A stretch of 29,152 nucleotides of DNA from Smittium culicis (Eukaryota; Kickxellomycota; Harpellomycetes; Harpellales; Legeriomycetaceae), in the NCBI GenBank assembly GCA_001970855.1, contig LSSN01002689.1:1-29152 (forward strand). Direction: 5' to 3'. Below the pieces are notes generated by a model that saw only the letters and a program-made list of their open reading frames with translations, did no database searches and was not told the DNA's origin. Shown piece by piece: positions 1-12,976 of the stretch; the stretch's first letter is position 1; each line of letters begins with the position of its first letter. The position numbers were made by a program, and so were the translations under genes.

Positions 1-2337
1 AATATGATATTTGCATCTAAGAGATATCACTACATAAGGTTCTACCTGGCCGAAACTTATAATTCATTGGCTGTAAGCTGCCAAATGATTTTTTAAAGAT
101 AAATGATACTATTATTTTTTTTCCCAATATGATAGCCTAAGCCATTATGTAATGGCTAACATAAATGCTTAAATATTCCTTGTAATGACCAGCATTAATA
201 CACCAAACATTACCAAAAAAGAAAAACAGGTCGCAATTTATATAAAACATCGCTAAAAATTCTGTTTTTTCCTAAATTGAAAGCTATTTTTATGCTAATG
301 AGCCTTCTTATTTTAAAACAACGCTATAAAAAACTTGAAATATCCAAAATAATCTCACAGAGTTACTAATTATCCTAAACTAGTATTGCCCATATTTATG
401 CATCCGATCAATTCCAATACCTAAAAATAATAATAAACTTGTGGTTTCGAAATAATTAAATATTTAGTTTTTATGAGCCGAGCCAACCAGAATTTCACCT
501 TTACATAGATGTACCCCTTTCTGCGGCCAACACTCTTAAACACATTTGTAAATCATAATTGGATAATCCTATGATCGATCATTAATTATTGGATGTATTC
601 AAGATGGCAGCTAATAAATTATCATCGTCCTAAATTGATCTATCAGCTTGTCATTTGGTTGGACAGCTGTGGTAGCTCAAAAAAAGTCAACTGCCTCTTA
701 GAGAAGTACTAGCAAAAATTTATTATGTATTTAACCCTTACATAGATAGTACACAATTTTTGGTCTACCAAATCTAGCAAACTAGATTCAATAATGATAA
801 TTTAATTCCGGCAATCATAAAACTATTAATATTCTTTATTTTATAACCAAATATTATAATCGCTTAAAAATTATAAGCAAGTAAACAAATTGATTTTTTT
901 AAAGAGTGTTGTAGGAAAAGGATTAAAGTATAAAATGGCATATCAAACATTACACTTTGGTGTCCCAATAAAATATTAACCTATTTATATAAATATCTCA
1001 AACTACAAAGTCTAATTTTTACATTAGTGAACCTTTAACTCGCAATAAATATCTTTACTATTTGCCATAAATATCAAATAGGTCATTGATACCATTTAAC
1101 TCGTTCTCTAATTTAGATTATTTTTCATACCTCATGCTCAAATTTTTTCTGTCATTTTTATTAACTTGAGACTATCTTTCCATAAAGATCTCTAATGTAT
1201 TAATATTTCTTCTTCAACTTTGAGAATATAATTCAGTTTAAAAATAATTAAAACACACCCATTATATCATAAAATTTAGTTATGCAAATAAAAAAGTATG
1301 ATCCCAAGTCCTGCAAATCTCTTTTTTCTTTTAATATCTATAATATATGCTTTTATCTGAAAAGCATCCCCACAAATCGATGTCTCTCATTACTTCATTT
1401 TAGCCGATTTATTCTATTAAAACGAATCAAACTCAACAAATAATTTCTTAAAAACAACAGAAAATATATAACCCATAGAACTGAAATAAGTATTTCATTG
1501 CATAATATAAATCCCATATTCTTAACAGATAAATATATTTATTAAGATTTTTAAAAACAAGATTCTCCCTTAATCTCGATCCTACATATTAAATTTATGC
1601 CTTTTATAACTTAGGATACATATTTATAAGCTATTCAAAAGTTCGATATACTATGAAATAATAAAAAAAGAATTTGTTAGTATATCAAAACGCTTTTAAT
1701 ACTTCAACCAATGCTATAAAAATACATTTTGTTTTTTATATTCCGCAGAAAAAAGATTTCAAATAACTTTATTTAGCTTTGATCTTGTTTTTTATACCAT
1801 ACTTTCTCTAGAAATTAATATTGCTTCAATAATCATAAAACGTATAAATACCCTAAAAAGTTATTAGATCACACCCTTTTCTCATTTTACGTATATTTAC
1901 CTTCTCGTTTATATATCAGTACTATTTTTATATATTATAGCAGTCTTTTGAAATCTTGTATTTAGATACGCTCCAAAAGCTGCGACTTTTCCACAAATTT
2001 ATAACTTGTACCATTATTTATCAAAATATAATATACATATTTCTTCATCAATTAAATAAAATCAAATTTATTAACAGGCGCTAAATACAATATCTTTTGC
2101 CCAAATTTAGAAATAATCAGATCAAGTCGACCAATTTTAATTTGCTTGTTTTTTTTTCCAAATATAAGCCATTTATAACCTAAGTCACAAAAAACTTGTG
2201 TTCAATTTTTGCTTCTATCATCAATTTTTGAAATAACAAGATCAATTAGTTTATATTCGTAATTACCAATAAAAAAACCCTCCCTTTTCATAAATGAAAT
2301 AAAAAAAGAAAAATAGCTTACACTTCATTCACGTTTT
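1..2337. other. gene-free A+T-rich intergenic DNA
   Basis: I find no credible coding segment here: all six frames are broken by frequent stops and no conserved motif appears. The stretch holds one clear short transposon copy (731-926) and a doubtful eroded one near 514-705, listed separately. On the given strand C exceeds G; in 1381-1620 I count 41 C against 16 G. Confidence 0.6.
731..926 (+). mobile_element. TTAA-flanked MITE, family 1, copy A
   Basis: A 188-bp element (735-922) sits between TTAA at 731-734 and TTAA at 923-926. It aligns along its length with the copies at 2338-2540, 12977-13173 and 23570-23765: a left end CCCTT, then the block TGGTCTACCAAATCTAGC, an AATTCC motif near one third, and a right block AAATTGATTTTTTTAAAGAG followed by a purine-rich end GGAAAAGGA. 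The terminal inverted repeats are only about 10 bp (consensus CCCTTTCMCG) and are eroded in this copy. There is no coding capacity, so it is non-autonomous. TTAA flanks with CCCT termini are the hallmark of piggyBac-type transposition; the assignment is inference. Confidence 0.72.
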
Positions 2338-2540
2338 TTAACCCTTTCACGCGCGGTAGACTATTTCTGATCTCCCAAATATAGCCAACTGAATTCGATA
2401 TAAATATTTTTATTTTAATTTTAATTCCCTAAAAAATATTGGTATGTTAAAGAATAGCTGAAAATGATAAATTTACTTGTAAATCATAAACGAATCATAA
2501 AATTGATTTATTTAAAGAGTGTTGGACAGGAAAGGGTTAA
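2338..2540 (+). mobile_element. TTAA-flanked MITE, family 1, copy B
   Basis: A 195-bp element (2342-2536) with both TTAA target sites intact (2338-2341 and 2537-2540). The left terminus CCCTTTCACGCGCGGTAGAC and the right terminus GGACAGGAAAGGG end in inverted CCCTTTC/GAAAGGG. Internal blocks shared with the other copies include CCAAATATAGCCAACTGAAT and AATCATAAACGAATCA. This is one of the two best preserved copies in the window. It has no open frame. Confidence 0.8.
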
Positions 2541-3812
2541 ATAATTGTCCTTACTAAAAATTACCTGATTTATACACCATTATTTCCGCATAAGACATAC
2601 CTTTTATCTCGAGATATACACAAAAAAATAACTGTGAATAAATTAAGGTTGTAATATAATGATTTTTGCAGTCAGATTTCCACAAAATGTGTAGAGTATC
2701 AAAAGCACTTAATATAAGATATAACTTACACGTTTAATCATATTTAATACTTTGCATTGATAATTTATTGATAATCATCTTATGAATAATAACACCTATT
2801 ATCTATAAAATATTTGATTGGTACTGAATTAAATTTATATAAAAATAATATCTACTAAGTATAGGTATTATGATTATAATTTGGTATTTTTTCAATGAAC
2901 TCCTTGTGATAATTCTTTTAAAAACAAATTTTGTGTTATTAAGATATAGCTTATTTCGTACAACTTGTTAAAAATGATATTTTATTTAATGATAATTTTA
3001 AATACTTTATAACTCTCTTTTATTTGTGTTTTATAATATTTGACATTATTGAAAAGTAAAATCTTATTTTGTCTAGATTCTTTAGCGCTAGTTAATCTTT
3101 TTATGCTTCCAAAGTCATAAATTTCAACTTTGGATAAATTATTAAACTAAAATTAAAAAATATTAGTCATATTGAAATGATTTATGACCATAAATCATTT
3201 ATCAAGATGAAAGAAATAATAAGCACTTTTATAGATACACGTCGCTATTTTGAAAGATGATAAATAAAATGGCTTTATAAATTATGTATCTTTACTATCT
3301 TTTCGCATTAAAAAAATTTTTTTTCTAGCTTTTTTTTCATCGAAAAATTGCGTTACTCTTATTGAATTTCATTATGTATTTATTAATAATTAAAAAAATT
3401 ATAATAATAATTCAGTTTATGTTTTATATATTCTAGTGAGGCATTAATATACTGAATAATATTTATATTAATAATATTAAAAATTTTCTAGTAATGATAT
3501 ATAGAAATTCTATCTTTGTATTTATTTAACCTGATAGAGTATTTTTTATTTATTTTAAAATTAAATTCATTTTCAAATTTATAAATTTTCTTTTAATTCA
3601 TATGTATTATAATTTAAACTTAATAGAAAAGATTTATTCTCTTCGTTTATTTATCTTTTCTAAAAAAATTAAAAGCATATGGAAAGTTTATATAAGCAAA
3701 ATTAATCAGGAAGAACTGAATACTTTTAATTGAAATTATATATATAAAGTTATACTATATACTTTATGGTATAATTTGGAATTTCTAAGGTAAAAATTTT
3801 GGAAATGATTAT

Positions 3813-3836
3813 TTTCTATTTCTATTTCTATTTCTA
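3813..3836 (+). repeat. hexanucleotide microsatellite (TTTCTA)4
   Basis: Four perfect tandem copies of TTTCTA, directly visible. Confidence 0.9.
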
Positions 3837-5374
3837 GTGTTGATGATATTTTCAGGAATTTGATATATATTTTTTTTTATAGTTTTAACATATAATTAAA
3901 ATATTATATCAGCGCATCATGAGATATAAATTATTTTATTTTTGGTAAAAATAAAAATAGATTAATAAAGTAAATACAGTTTTTGTTATTTAAAACAGCA
4001 ACTGAGTTTTTTTATCGCTTAGATTAAATATTAAATAAAATTCAAATTATATGACTTTTTATTATTTCTTATTCTAATCAATTATCTGCGTACAAAAATA
4101 ACCCTGTCGAATTTTCCCTTTACTCGCCTAGATGATTAGATTTTTTTATGGTTTTTGTTTTATTGATAAAATTGATTAAAGAATATAGTATACGAATAAT
4201 ATATTTGATTTTTTATAGTTTTTTTTATAAAAATTTTTCGGTAGACTCGCTAAATTAATGCGGAAAAATATAACTTTTTATACATTAAAGTATATTACTA
4301 AATTTTGAGTTTAATAGTTCTTTTATATTTATAATTATAAAAATACCAATGCTATAGGATATTATATTATATGTGATGCGTGAAAAAAAAAAAAATCTAA
4401 TAATTAATTTGAGAAAAATGATAATTGAGCATAATAAAAAGCTATTAATAAAAAAATATACAAAGTAAAACCTTAGTAATAAAAATTTTTATAAGAATTT
4501 AATAAGTATCCTTTTTAATATGATTATCTTATAATTTCTTTTAACTTTTCAAAATATTTGTAGTTGCATTTTTTTACAACATTTTAGATATATCAAAATG
4601 GCAATTTAACTTGATATTTACTAACACTATATATAGACAGATCTAATTGGAATATTTTTATAAGATTTATAATATATTTTTTTACCTAAATTTTTATTTT
4701 GTTTCATTTTCATTTTATATTTTAATATTCTTGCTTGATCACATAAGCACAAGTTAAAATCGAATGTTATTTTCAATTTTGTAGATAATTTTTTTTTTTT
4801 GAGAGTTTATTGAAATAAAAAATATGAACAAATGAAAATATTATAAAGTTAGAAATAAAAAATTATGAAGCAACTCAGTCGGACCATTTATTGTGTATGT
4901 ATTCTACAAAAAAATTACTAAATAATATTTGTGAATACTTAATACTTAAAAATTTTAAATATCTAATAAATATGAGAGATTTAATAGAAGAGCGGAGAAT
5001 TTTTTAATAAAATTATCCTTGTCTTCAAATTTTATTTGGAATTAAAATTCAATTAATACAAAGATTTGATCTGGTTAATTTTCATTATTTTCTTGATAAA
5101 AACTATCCAATCAAATTATTTTATCTAATATTATAAAATAATTAGATATTTATTTTTCGTGTCTACAAGTCTTTCGGTTTTATCTTTTCTCTTAATCAAG
5201 AATATTCTAATCTAGAAATTAGAATATATTATCAAAATTTTTTGATAACATGGCTAATAAATCTGTCTAATTAATACTATAAAATATAATTTTAAATAAA
5301 AAAATTTTCTTTCGCCGTTAAGAGTCTCGATTAATGCTCCAAAAAAAATAAAGCGTTGTATTTCAAAAATAAAC

Positions 5375-5386
5375 GGGGGGGGGGGG
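5375..5386 (+). repeat. homopolymer G12 run
   Basis: Twelve consecutive G in a background of well over 80% A+T. There is no coding context. It could form a G-quadruplex only in cooperation with other G tracts, and none is near. Confidence 0.85.
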
Positions 5387-5666
5387 TTGCGAATGAATCA
5401 GATCAATAACATCTTACTGAAATTATAATTTTATACCTCATTCAAGAAATTATACCAGAGTATTATATATATATACATACGCAGGATAATATAATGATTT
5501 ACAAGCGTGTGTTTGTTAATAAAATGTAAATAATTCTTGTGTATAAAATTCAGCAGAATTATAATTTTTAAATGAAGATCAATTTTTATTATCTCTTATT
5601 TTAATTATGGATTTTTTTTCATTTAGTTAAACTATTTTAATTCTACTATAATAGTTGTATATTTTT

Positions 5667-5695
5667 TTATAAAATATTATAAAATATTATAAAAT
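5667..5695 (+). repeat. 10-bp A+T tandem repeat
   Basis: The unit AAAATATTAT is present twice in full, with partial flanking units on both sides. Confidence 0.75.
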
Positions 5696-6589
5696 TTTAA
5701 GTAATTTTCATTTTCACTTACACTTGTTATACTTTCATTTCACATCAATTTTTTAAAACAGATTCAAAAGTATCATATACTCTCTATATCTTTTTTTTTA
5801 TGGAAAAAACTAGAAATTATAATTTCTAGAAAAATATTACAATCCTATCATAATAATATCACATAACCGCATAATTAATTAGTCTCTGTAACAGTTTAAA
5901 ATTAGCACAATTTGAAAATTGAATATTTAATAAATAAAGTTATCAGTAATTTAAATAAATAAAAGAGGTTGAAATTTTTTAATTTTTTATTCAATAATGA
6001 ATTTATATTATTAATTGATTTTAATACGTTTAAACTAGAAATTTTTTTTGAAGGGGGGAGGAGACTTTAGAAAATTTATTTTAAACCTAAAATTAATTTT
6101 ACAAAAGATATATTAATAAAAGTTTCTAGTTGTGATAATGTTTCTCATTAATCCATGAGGTAAACTAGCTGTTTTAAATATCCTCGCTTTGATCTTTTAT
6201 CAAAACTTGAAAAATGGGAACAGAAATAAATTTTCAAAGCCTAAATTAATAGCATCTAACATAACAGCCTCTTCAAGATTTGTTAATTTGAATTTTAGAC
6301 ACCTATGTTTCCCAAGCTTGATTCAGAAATATCTGAGTTTGGTTAAGCATAAATAGTCTCTTATTAGAAATTTTAATTTGAGGTCATTATATTTTCTAAA
6401 ATTTTTAATTTTAAGAATTATTTGTGTATTCAAAGACTCTTAACTTAATTGTGCTACCTTAAATTCATTTAAAGGTGTATTGAAAATTAAATTTTAATTT
6501 CAAGGTGTTTTTTATTATAAAAGAGAGAATTTTTACATCATCAATTATGATCTATATATTTGTGTAGGCGTATTTAAATTTTATAAATT

Positions 6590-6717
6590 TTAATCCTTTA
6601 CCTGGTGGTAAGCTGAATTTGATCTTTCAAATATAGTCAACTATATTTAATTACAATTATTTTTTCTGAGACTCGATTAAATTTTGGTTTTTTCAAGAGT
6701 GTGAGCAAAAAATAAAA
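6590..6717 (+). mobile_element. TTAA MITE, family 1, eroded or internally deleted copy E
   Basis: The left end TTAA-TCCTTTACCTGGTGGTAAG, followed by GATCTTTCAAATATAGTCAA, aligns with the left third of the family (CCCTTTCACG, GATCTCCCAAATATAGCCAA). The right part GGTTTTTTCAAGAGTGTGAG matches the shared right block TTTTTTAAAGAGTGTTGGA. The middle is about 60-70 bp shorter than in intact copies, and the right TTAA is not recognisable. Confidence 0.5.
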
Positions 6718-9700
6718 CTAATTATAAACTTTAAAAACAGATATTTAAAAAAGCGACAGCCAGAAGAGGGAAATTAAAATTTTTTAAAAGTTGCATGATA
6801 TCTGATGATATAGTTAAAAAACTCAAAATTTATGTTTAATTATAATTTAACACCAAATTTTATAACTAGACTTCAAAAAATCATAAGTTATTGATTCTTA
6901 AAAGTATATTAAATACTTTTAATATGTTAATTTATAAAAATAAAAAATCATGCGCAAAATATGATTGCAAAAAGCCAAAAAAATTCGTGCTATAAGCACT
7001 TATTGATTCTTTAATTTAATTATTTACAAAAAAATTTTCATAATTTTATTTTAAAATATATTTAAATATACTTTTAAAGTGTAAAAGACGATTTTATTTT
7101 ATTAAATTCTTACATACCAATATTATTTCATCACAGTTTATATCCTAAATGAATGGAAGCATGTAGGAATTTATTTCTTTGAAAGTGATATGGATATAAG
7201 ATGAGTATTATTTAAAAAAAAATGCTTCGCAATAAATAATCTATAATTTTTCACTCCAAAATAATAACTTCATGTGACACTTAAAAACTTTTTATTTAAA
7301 ACAAGAAAACACAGTCATTTACAACAATTAGATATTCATGCTTTTTTTATTTAGAGTATAAAAAATAAGGAAAAGACTATATTTTGAATAAAAAAGTGCC
7401 TTGGGTAAGCACAAAATAGACTGAAATTAATTTAGAATATAATGGAAATGAATTGAAATTAAATTAATATATAATACTATAAATCGAATTAAATTAAATC
7501 TTTGGGGAAAAAATGACATCAGATATCTTTTAAATTTTATTAAAATCGATAAATAATATTAATTAATATGAAAGTTCATATATATCTGATCATTGTACTA
7601 TTTTTTATAAAAATAAATAGATTATGCAACAAAAAAAAATATCTTTGTTATCTAAAACCAGAAAAATTCCACATAAATTTGTCATAAATTTTAATTATTG
7701 GAATTTAAATATTATACATTTCTAGGTTCTCTCAATTGATAAAAAAAATCACACTAGTTTCCATAGGTACATAAAAGAATGCCTTTTTAGCATATATGTA
7801 TATTTTGAGATTATTTCGACGAATTAGAAGGATTAAGATTAGATTGAGAACAAATAAATTTGATAACTGATTTTTAAAAAGTAATAAAAAAGTGCTAAAT
7901 ATTTTTTTAAAAACTTAAAATAATTTCATGTACCTCGCTTCAAGGAAAATTAAAAAATTCTCAATATTTATAGTTATATGTACAAAATAAAATTAATCAT
8001 GGAAATTCACAAATAACATTGTTCCCCAAGCTATATTTTATTGGTACATCTAATTAAATTTTAACGAAAAAATTTTCAGTTATTATAAAGGTTTACTGTG
8101 CTATAAAAATGTATAATAAGCTATATTTTATACAAAACACTGATTAAAATTTAAATATTGATATAGTATAACCCTCATATAGTAACTCACTGAAGAATTC
8201 TAACATAAGTATTAAAGATAATTACACTGAAAGAGTAAAAATTATTGTTTTGACTTTGTAAATTTTCCCAAAGGATATTGAAAAAAATCAACGGATGAAT
8301 ACTGATGTTATTTTCGAATAGCTTTTTTTATTGAAATATAATCATTTTTAAAAAAAAAAAAAAATTTTATCACGAAGAAATATCGATAGAAAATAATCAC
8401 GTTTTATAACGATAAATAAAATCTCAGTGGTAGCAAAAAAAAAATCAAATGGTCAAAGATAAATTTGAAAAATTAGGCAGCATGTATAGATTTTTTAAGA
8501 AATTATTGTTTAAATCTTCTAAAAAATAAATTAGATGTTTAAATGTGCACTGCTCGTGTTACAAAAAATTTAAAAAAAAGCGATTTTATATGTATTCTAT
8601 ATATATTTAATCAGGAAAATCAATTTTTGTAACATCTAATCTAATTATCAACATCATAAAGTATGTAAGACCATAAGAAGTAATTAAAAACCATAGCCTC
8701 CAAAATCAATACGTACAAAGATTATAATAAAAACACATCTCAATTTATTCTTAAATTTAAATTCGCGTTTTTTGTCATATTTTTTTTTTTAATTTTAATT
8801 AGTGTATTTATTTTAAATTTTCGAAAAAATAAGTTATTTTTTATTTAAAAAAGCTCTTAGCAACGTTTAATTTAATCTTCAATAGAATTATTAATTAAAT
8901 AACATAGTTAATGATAAATAATTACTAACAAACTCTTAATCTTTAATATATGAGTAATAGTGATAAATTTTAAAAAAATATACGCTTTTTTATTAATATG
9001 AAATAATTAAAATTTTTTTTGGTTTATACACAAATGAAATAAAGATTAATTGTATATATAAACTAATATATAAAGCTATTATTGCTATTAAATAACTTTA
9101 AATATGCTTTTTATAATCTTTAATAGGCGATGCGCTTAGCAAGATACTGATTAAATCTATACCATAATATAATAATACGAATACTCTAGCTTTGTGTTCA
9201 ATATATGTTTTCAATATGAAAATTATATTATAAATTTATACATTTATATTTTCTGTATAATTTCTTTATAGGAGAATATTTCATCATAAAAAACATTTTA
9301 ATCAAAATGAATCTAAAGGATTTAGTTGTTAATAATTAAATCAATTGAATAATATTTTTATAAAATTCAAATTCAAACATTTATTATTTATTTTTTAATA
9401 ATGATATTTGACCTAAAACTTTAAAAGTTTTAAATTCCGAGCAAATATACTAAAAAAAAAAGACTATTTTACTCAATATAATTCAAAAATTAAATCCTCT
9501 GTATTTATCATCGGTATTTTTTGCTTAGCATCTTGAAAAACTATCTATTAAATTTTTTTCTTCACTATAATCAATTAATTTTGAAAATGCAAATTAATTA
9601 GATTTTTATAAAGGGTGATTTTTAGGTCGAGTGGGAATTTTTTTCTGTAATTTCATCTGTTAATAAAAACTATGTATTTTTATTTGATAGCTATTAAATC

Positions 9701-10148
9701 CATTTTTTAGTTTGCTCTAATTTACTTTTAAAAAAGGAAATTTTTAATAGAAAATGATCCATTCCTAAAAAAATCCTATATAAAACAACAGGTTCCAAGT
9801 TATTATAATCACTAAAATTATCTTTATTATTTGTAATTTATATCTTTTTTGCTATAAATTTCAAATTAGTTAAATTTTGATATATAATTTAAAAAAAATC
9901 AAGATAAACTCTATAAATTAGTATCATTTTTTATTTATAAAATCAGCGGGAAAATGATTTTAATTTCAAGATTCGGTAATAAATTTATTCGTTAAAAAAT
10001 TATAGTTTATAAAATAAAAAATATTATACAATTGAGAATCTATTTAAAGCGTGCTTTTTGTGGGATAGCTTTTTTGTATAATGCGAGTTGATAAAAAATG
10101 TATTTTTTTTATAAAATGATAATACATATTTATGATAATTATTTTATT

Positions 10149-10390
10149 ACGAGTTCTTTATCAAGAGAATTCTTTTATGCACAAAGAGTTACAGTTACGA
10201 AATTTCATATTTAATTGTTACTAAATAAAAATAATCTAGAGCATTTTTTTTAGCAAATAACGTTTATAAAATGAAATAATTAAATAGAAAAATCAAAATG
10301 ATTTTATAATTCAGCAAATAGTCATTATAATTTTAAAATATTCAGTTTTAAACTGCATCAAAGTGCTTTCTTTGCTCAGAACCCCCCATA
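10149..10390 (-). mobile_element. TIR element, family 2, copy 1
   Basis: Read on the minus strand, this segment starts TATGGGGGGTTCTGAGCAAA and runs for about 240 bp to a degenerate inverted end (ATAAAGAACTC). It aligns over its whole length with 13785-14034, which lies in the opposite orientation. Shared blocks include CAAAGAAAGC, CAGTTT, TTATTTGCTAAAAA and a distal CTCTT-ATAAAGAA. There is no coding capacity. The transposon class is unresolved because the flanking target duplications are not clear. Confidence 0.62.
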
Positions 10391-10540
10391 AATTATATTT
10401 TTATATAATAATCAAATAACTAATTTTTTAGCTTTAAGGATTATTTAAATATTCCATGAAAATTTTTTTAATAAACTCTAGCGATTGTTTTCTATTTGTT
10501 GATGGATAAAATCTTATTAGTGATCTATATCCTTACATTA

Positions 10541-10573
10541 AAATAGGAAATAAGAAATAAGAAATAAGAAATA
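10541..10573 (+). repeat. heptanucleotide microsatellite (AAATAAG)n
   Basis: Three perfect AAATAAG units (10548-10568) are flanked on either side by a variant unit, AAATAGG and AAATATT. Confidence 0.85.
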
Positions 10574-11193
10574 TTTAAACTTTAAACATAATTAGAAATT
10601 TATTGAGATTTATTTAGTATTAATTTTCCGATTATAATAATATACATAGTTTAATTTATTCATATAATTCTGTTAAACAACAACTAAAAAAATTAATTTT
10701 AATACTAAATTTTTATAAATTATACATATAATTCATGCTAAAATAACTCTACATAAACTATTTAGTTTATGCTGAAAAGTCATTTTTATATAGTACATCC
10801 AGCATAAAAGTTAAAAGTATACTTTTATAGCATCAAATAAAAATTTTCTTTCTAAGGTTAATAATTCGAGTAATACTAATAATAAACTTTGAAATTGGGG
10901 TTCAATATTTCAATTATCTAATGATTTTGTATATTTACACAAGTTATGTATTAATAAATTCAGTGCTATTAAAAGTATTTCATAATATTTTAACTTTAAT
11001 CTATAAATATGAATATAAATTCATGTCTAAGTTTAATAAAGAAATATACTAAAATTAGTAAAAAGGTGAAAAAAATACATTTTTCTCATTTTTTTCCTTT
11101 CAATTAAGTCTCCTATTCTTTCGACTTCATTATTACTCTCAATTATTTTTTTATACGAAGATATAGAATTTTTATTAATAACTAGTGTTATAA

Positions 11194-11250
11194 CCTTTTC
11201 GAATCTAGCGCTCTTTAAAAACGCGAATTTATTGATTCGCTAGTCATTTA
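11194..11250 (-). mobile_element. possible partial TTAA MITE, family 1, copy G
   Basis: The segment CCTTTTCGAATCTAGCGCTC and the following TTTATTGATTCG resemble the inverted right end of family 1 as seen at 12981-13030 (CCCTTTCCCGTTCAACGCTC and TTTATTGATTCG). The other end cannot be found and the TTAA is lost, so this is a fragment at best. Confidence 0.35.
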
Positions 11251-11756
11251 AAAGATATTTTATTATTTTCTTTTGATAAAAATATAATTTAAATAAACAT
11301 TTTGATTTTATCTAGATTTTAGTGGCAATTAAAGGTGAAACTGAGATAAAATTATATAAGGGATATAGTTTTATTTTTATTATAAGTGCAGTATAATGAA
11401 CCGAGTAAAATCCGAATAAAAGGAGTGTTATGTGGAGATTTTATTTTTTTTTGGTTATATGCGTTTATTTTTATAATATTTAGAGCATTAGTCATATTCC
11501 TTTGTTTCACTAAATGTTCTCGTGACCAAATGTCGTTGCGCTTTTCATTTCCTCAATGTCTGTGCGTTCAATTTTTTTAACTTTTAGCTTCCAATCTATC
11601 AAAAAATAATGTGGGAAGCGCTTCGATTGGGCGTAGCTAATTTTTTTTGTGGAGAAATTTTGGAAATATAAGTATTGTTGAGTTGAAATGTGACATATTA
11701 TGACAATTCAATTATAAAAAATTATGTTCTTGAACTTGAAGAACAAAGATCCATGT

Positions 11757-11961
11757 GGTCAATAGCCAATAATAACACTTATTTATAAGCAAGATGGTCA
11801 AAGCTCAATGTCAAATCTCGTTAATAACGTTAATTGGTATAATTGATCGCTAGCTTACGAAACAATTCTATTAGTGGTCAACTCCATATATGTATAAAAT
11901 CACTGCTTGTATTTAAAAACATTAATGCATACCAATTTCATTAGTAATTAAAAAAGGTCAA
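11757..11961 (+). promoter_or_regulatory. cluster of four GGTCAA motifs upstream of the YCII gene
   Basis: The hexamer GGTCAA occurs at 11757, 11796, 11876 and 11956, all on the plus strand, with spacings of 39, 80 and 80 bp. All lie within 360 bp upstream of the start codon at 12114. In DNA this A+T-rich the hexamer is expected much less than once in such a span. A binding-site cluster is inferred; no factor is known. Confidence 0.3.
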
Positions 11962-12025
11962 TAAAAGTATTAGTAACTTGAGACGTAGTAAAATAGTTTT
12001 ATGAGGTTCAAAGGATATAAAAAAG

Positions 12026-12034
12026 TATAAATAA
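12026..12034 (+). promoter_or_regulatory. TATA-like box of the YCII gene
   Basis: TATAAATAA lies 80-88 bp upstream of the ATG at 12114, with a second A+T element (GATATAAAAA) just before it. This is a reasonable distance for a TATA box with a short 5' leader, though in such A+T-rich DNA TATA-like strings are common. Confidence 0.4.
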
Positions 12035-12113
12035 GCACAGTTTCACCACTTTTTTACAGAATCAACATCTTTTTATCAAAACCAACCTTTCTTAATATAA
12101 CCTTATAATAAAA

Positions 12114-12410
12114 ATGACAGTTAAAAACCCAACAAAATTCCTCGTATACATCGAAAACAAGAGGGACCAAAAGGCTATCCAGGCTCTAAATGTAATTAGA
12201 GAACAGCACCTTGTTTCCGCTAAAAATGCTCAAAAGAATGATATAATATCCCTTCGCAGTGAAATGCTAGATAAGAACGGAAAAGTTATTGCAAACAGTT
12301 TTGTTTGCTTCTTAGAATCTGTAGAAGAAATAAAATCATTTTTAACTCGTGACATATACTATAAAATGGGTGTATGGGATTTTAACACTCTAAAGATTAC
12401 TGAAATATAA
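12114..12410 (+). CDS. YCII/YciI-like domain protein
   Basis: A single-exon gene for a 98-residue protein that I assign to the YCII-related (YciI-like, dimeric alpha/beta barrel) family. The features are a starting beta strand (KFLVYIENK, residues 8-16), the R-x2-HL motif at residues 29-33 (REQHL), a middle strand ending KNGKVIANSFVCF, a charged helix (SVEEIKSFLTRD), and the family ending with an acidic residue, then G-V-W-D-F and a last beta strand (GVWDFNTLKITEI). Fungal members are usually about 100-120 residues, so the length fits and no part looks missing. Their biochemical role is poorly defined; some bacterial relatives are dehydrogenase- or muconolactone isomerase-like, so I give no reaction. 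The only in-frame ATG gives the N-terminal strand directly. No targeting peptide is seen, so a cytosolic location is likely. The nearest protein gene is 3 kb away. Composition is richer in G+C than its surroundings, as expected for real coding DNA. Confidence 0.85.
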   Translation: MTVKNPTKFLVYIENKRDQKAIQALNVIREQHLVSAKNAQKNDIISLRSEMLDKNGKVIANSFVCFLESVEEIKSFLTRDIYYKMGVWDFNTLKITEI

Positions 12411-12976
12411 TATGGTCATTATTAGATCACTCAAGTTCAATATTGTATTTTATATCGCAAGCCATTTAAACACTAGCACTTCCTATCCAAAATCTTCGCT
12501 TTTATTACTATTCTATAGCATTCTTATAACTACTTAAATTTCCAATAAAATAAATTCAAACTTTAAAATTTTTTCTATACAAGTATTTATAATGAAATTT
12601 CGAGAACTATTACAATATTGAGGCTATATTAAATGCTAAATTTAAATTTTACAAAAAAAATTAGAGTAATATCCGTTTTATAGATTTATTCAGTCTGATA
12701 GAGCTTGGTAGGATTAAATTAAATGAATAATACATATTATAGTATTTATACCCTTTTAAAGCTATATGATATCAATTTTTATTTAATATTTCTATAATTT
12801 AAAAATACATTTGTTACTCTATAGAGAATTTTGTTAGTACAAATAATGCATTTAAAAAATCCAATTTATATCCTATTTGACATTTACATATATTTTATTT
12901 TCCATATCAGTCTAATATTCAACGTGAAAACTCTATCATCTCAATAAAATTATTTCAAGCTCTATAAAAAAATAGA
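12411..12976. other. intergenic DNA downstream of the YCII gene
   Basis: This A+T-rich stretch has no gene I can support. It presumably contains the YCII 3' untranslated region and polyadenylation signals, but none is distinctive. Confidence 0.5.

Larger units (their letters stand above)
2541..10148. other. gene-free, extremely A+T-rich intergenic DNA
   Basis: No open frame with protein-like composition is seen on either strand. Sampled lines reach about 88% A+T (5581-5640 has 7 G or C in 60). Content I can name: a hexamer microsatellite near 3813, a G12 run at 5375-5386, a 10-bp repeat near 5667, and an eroded family 1 MITE at 6590. Long poly-A/poly-T runs are common. Short exons of an A+T-rich gene could be missed by eye. 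Confidence 0.55.

Noticed and set aside
511..705. Another inverted family 1 MITE copy (CCCCTTTCTGCGGCCAACAC..)
   Set aside because: The start and a later GGTAGCTCAAAAAAAGTC piece are suggestive, but neither end has TTAA and the middle does not align convincingly.
11386..11580. 64-codon open frame on the plus strand
   Set aside because: Composition is A+T-driven and Phe/Ile-rich with no motif. It lacks a plausible promoter and is what chance open frames look like in this DNA.
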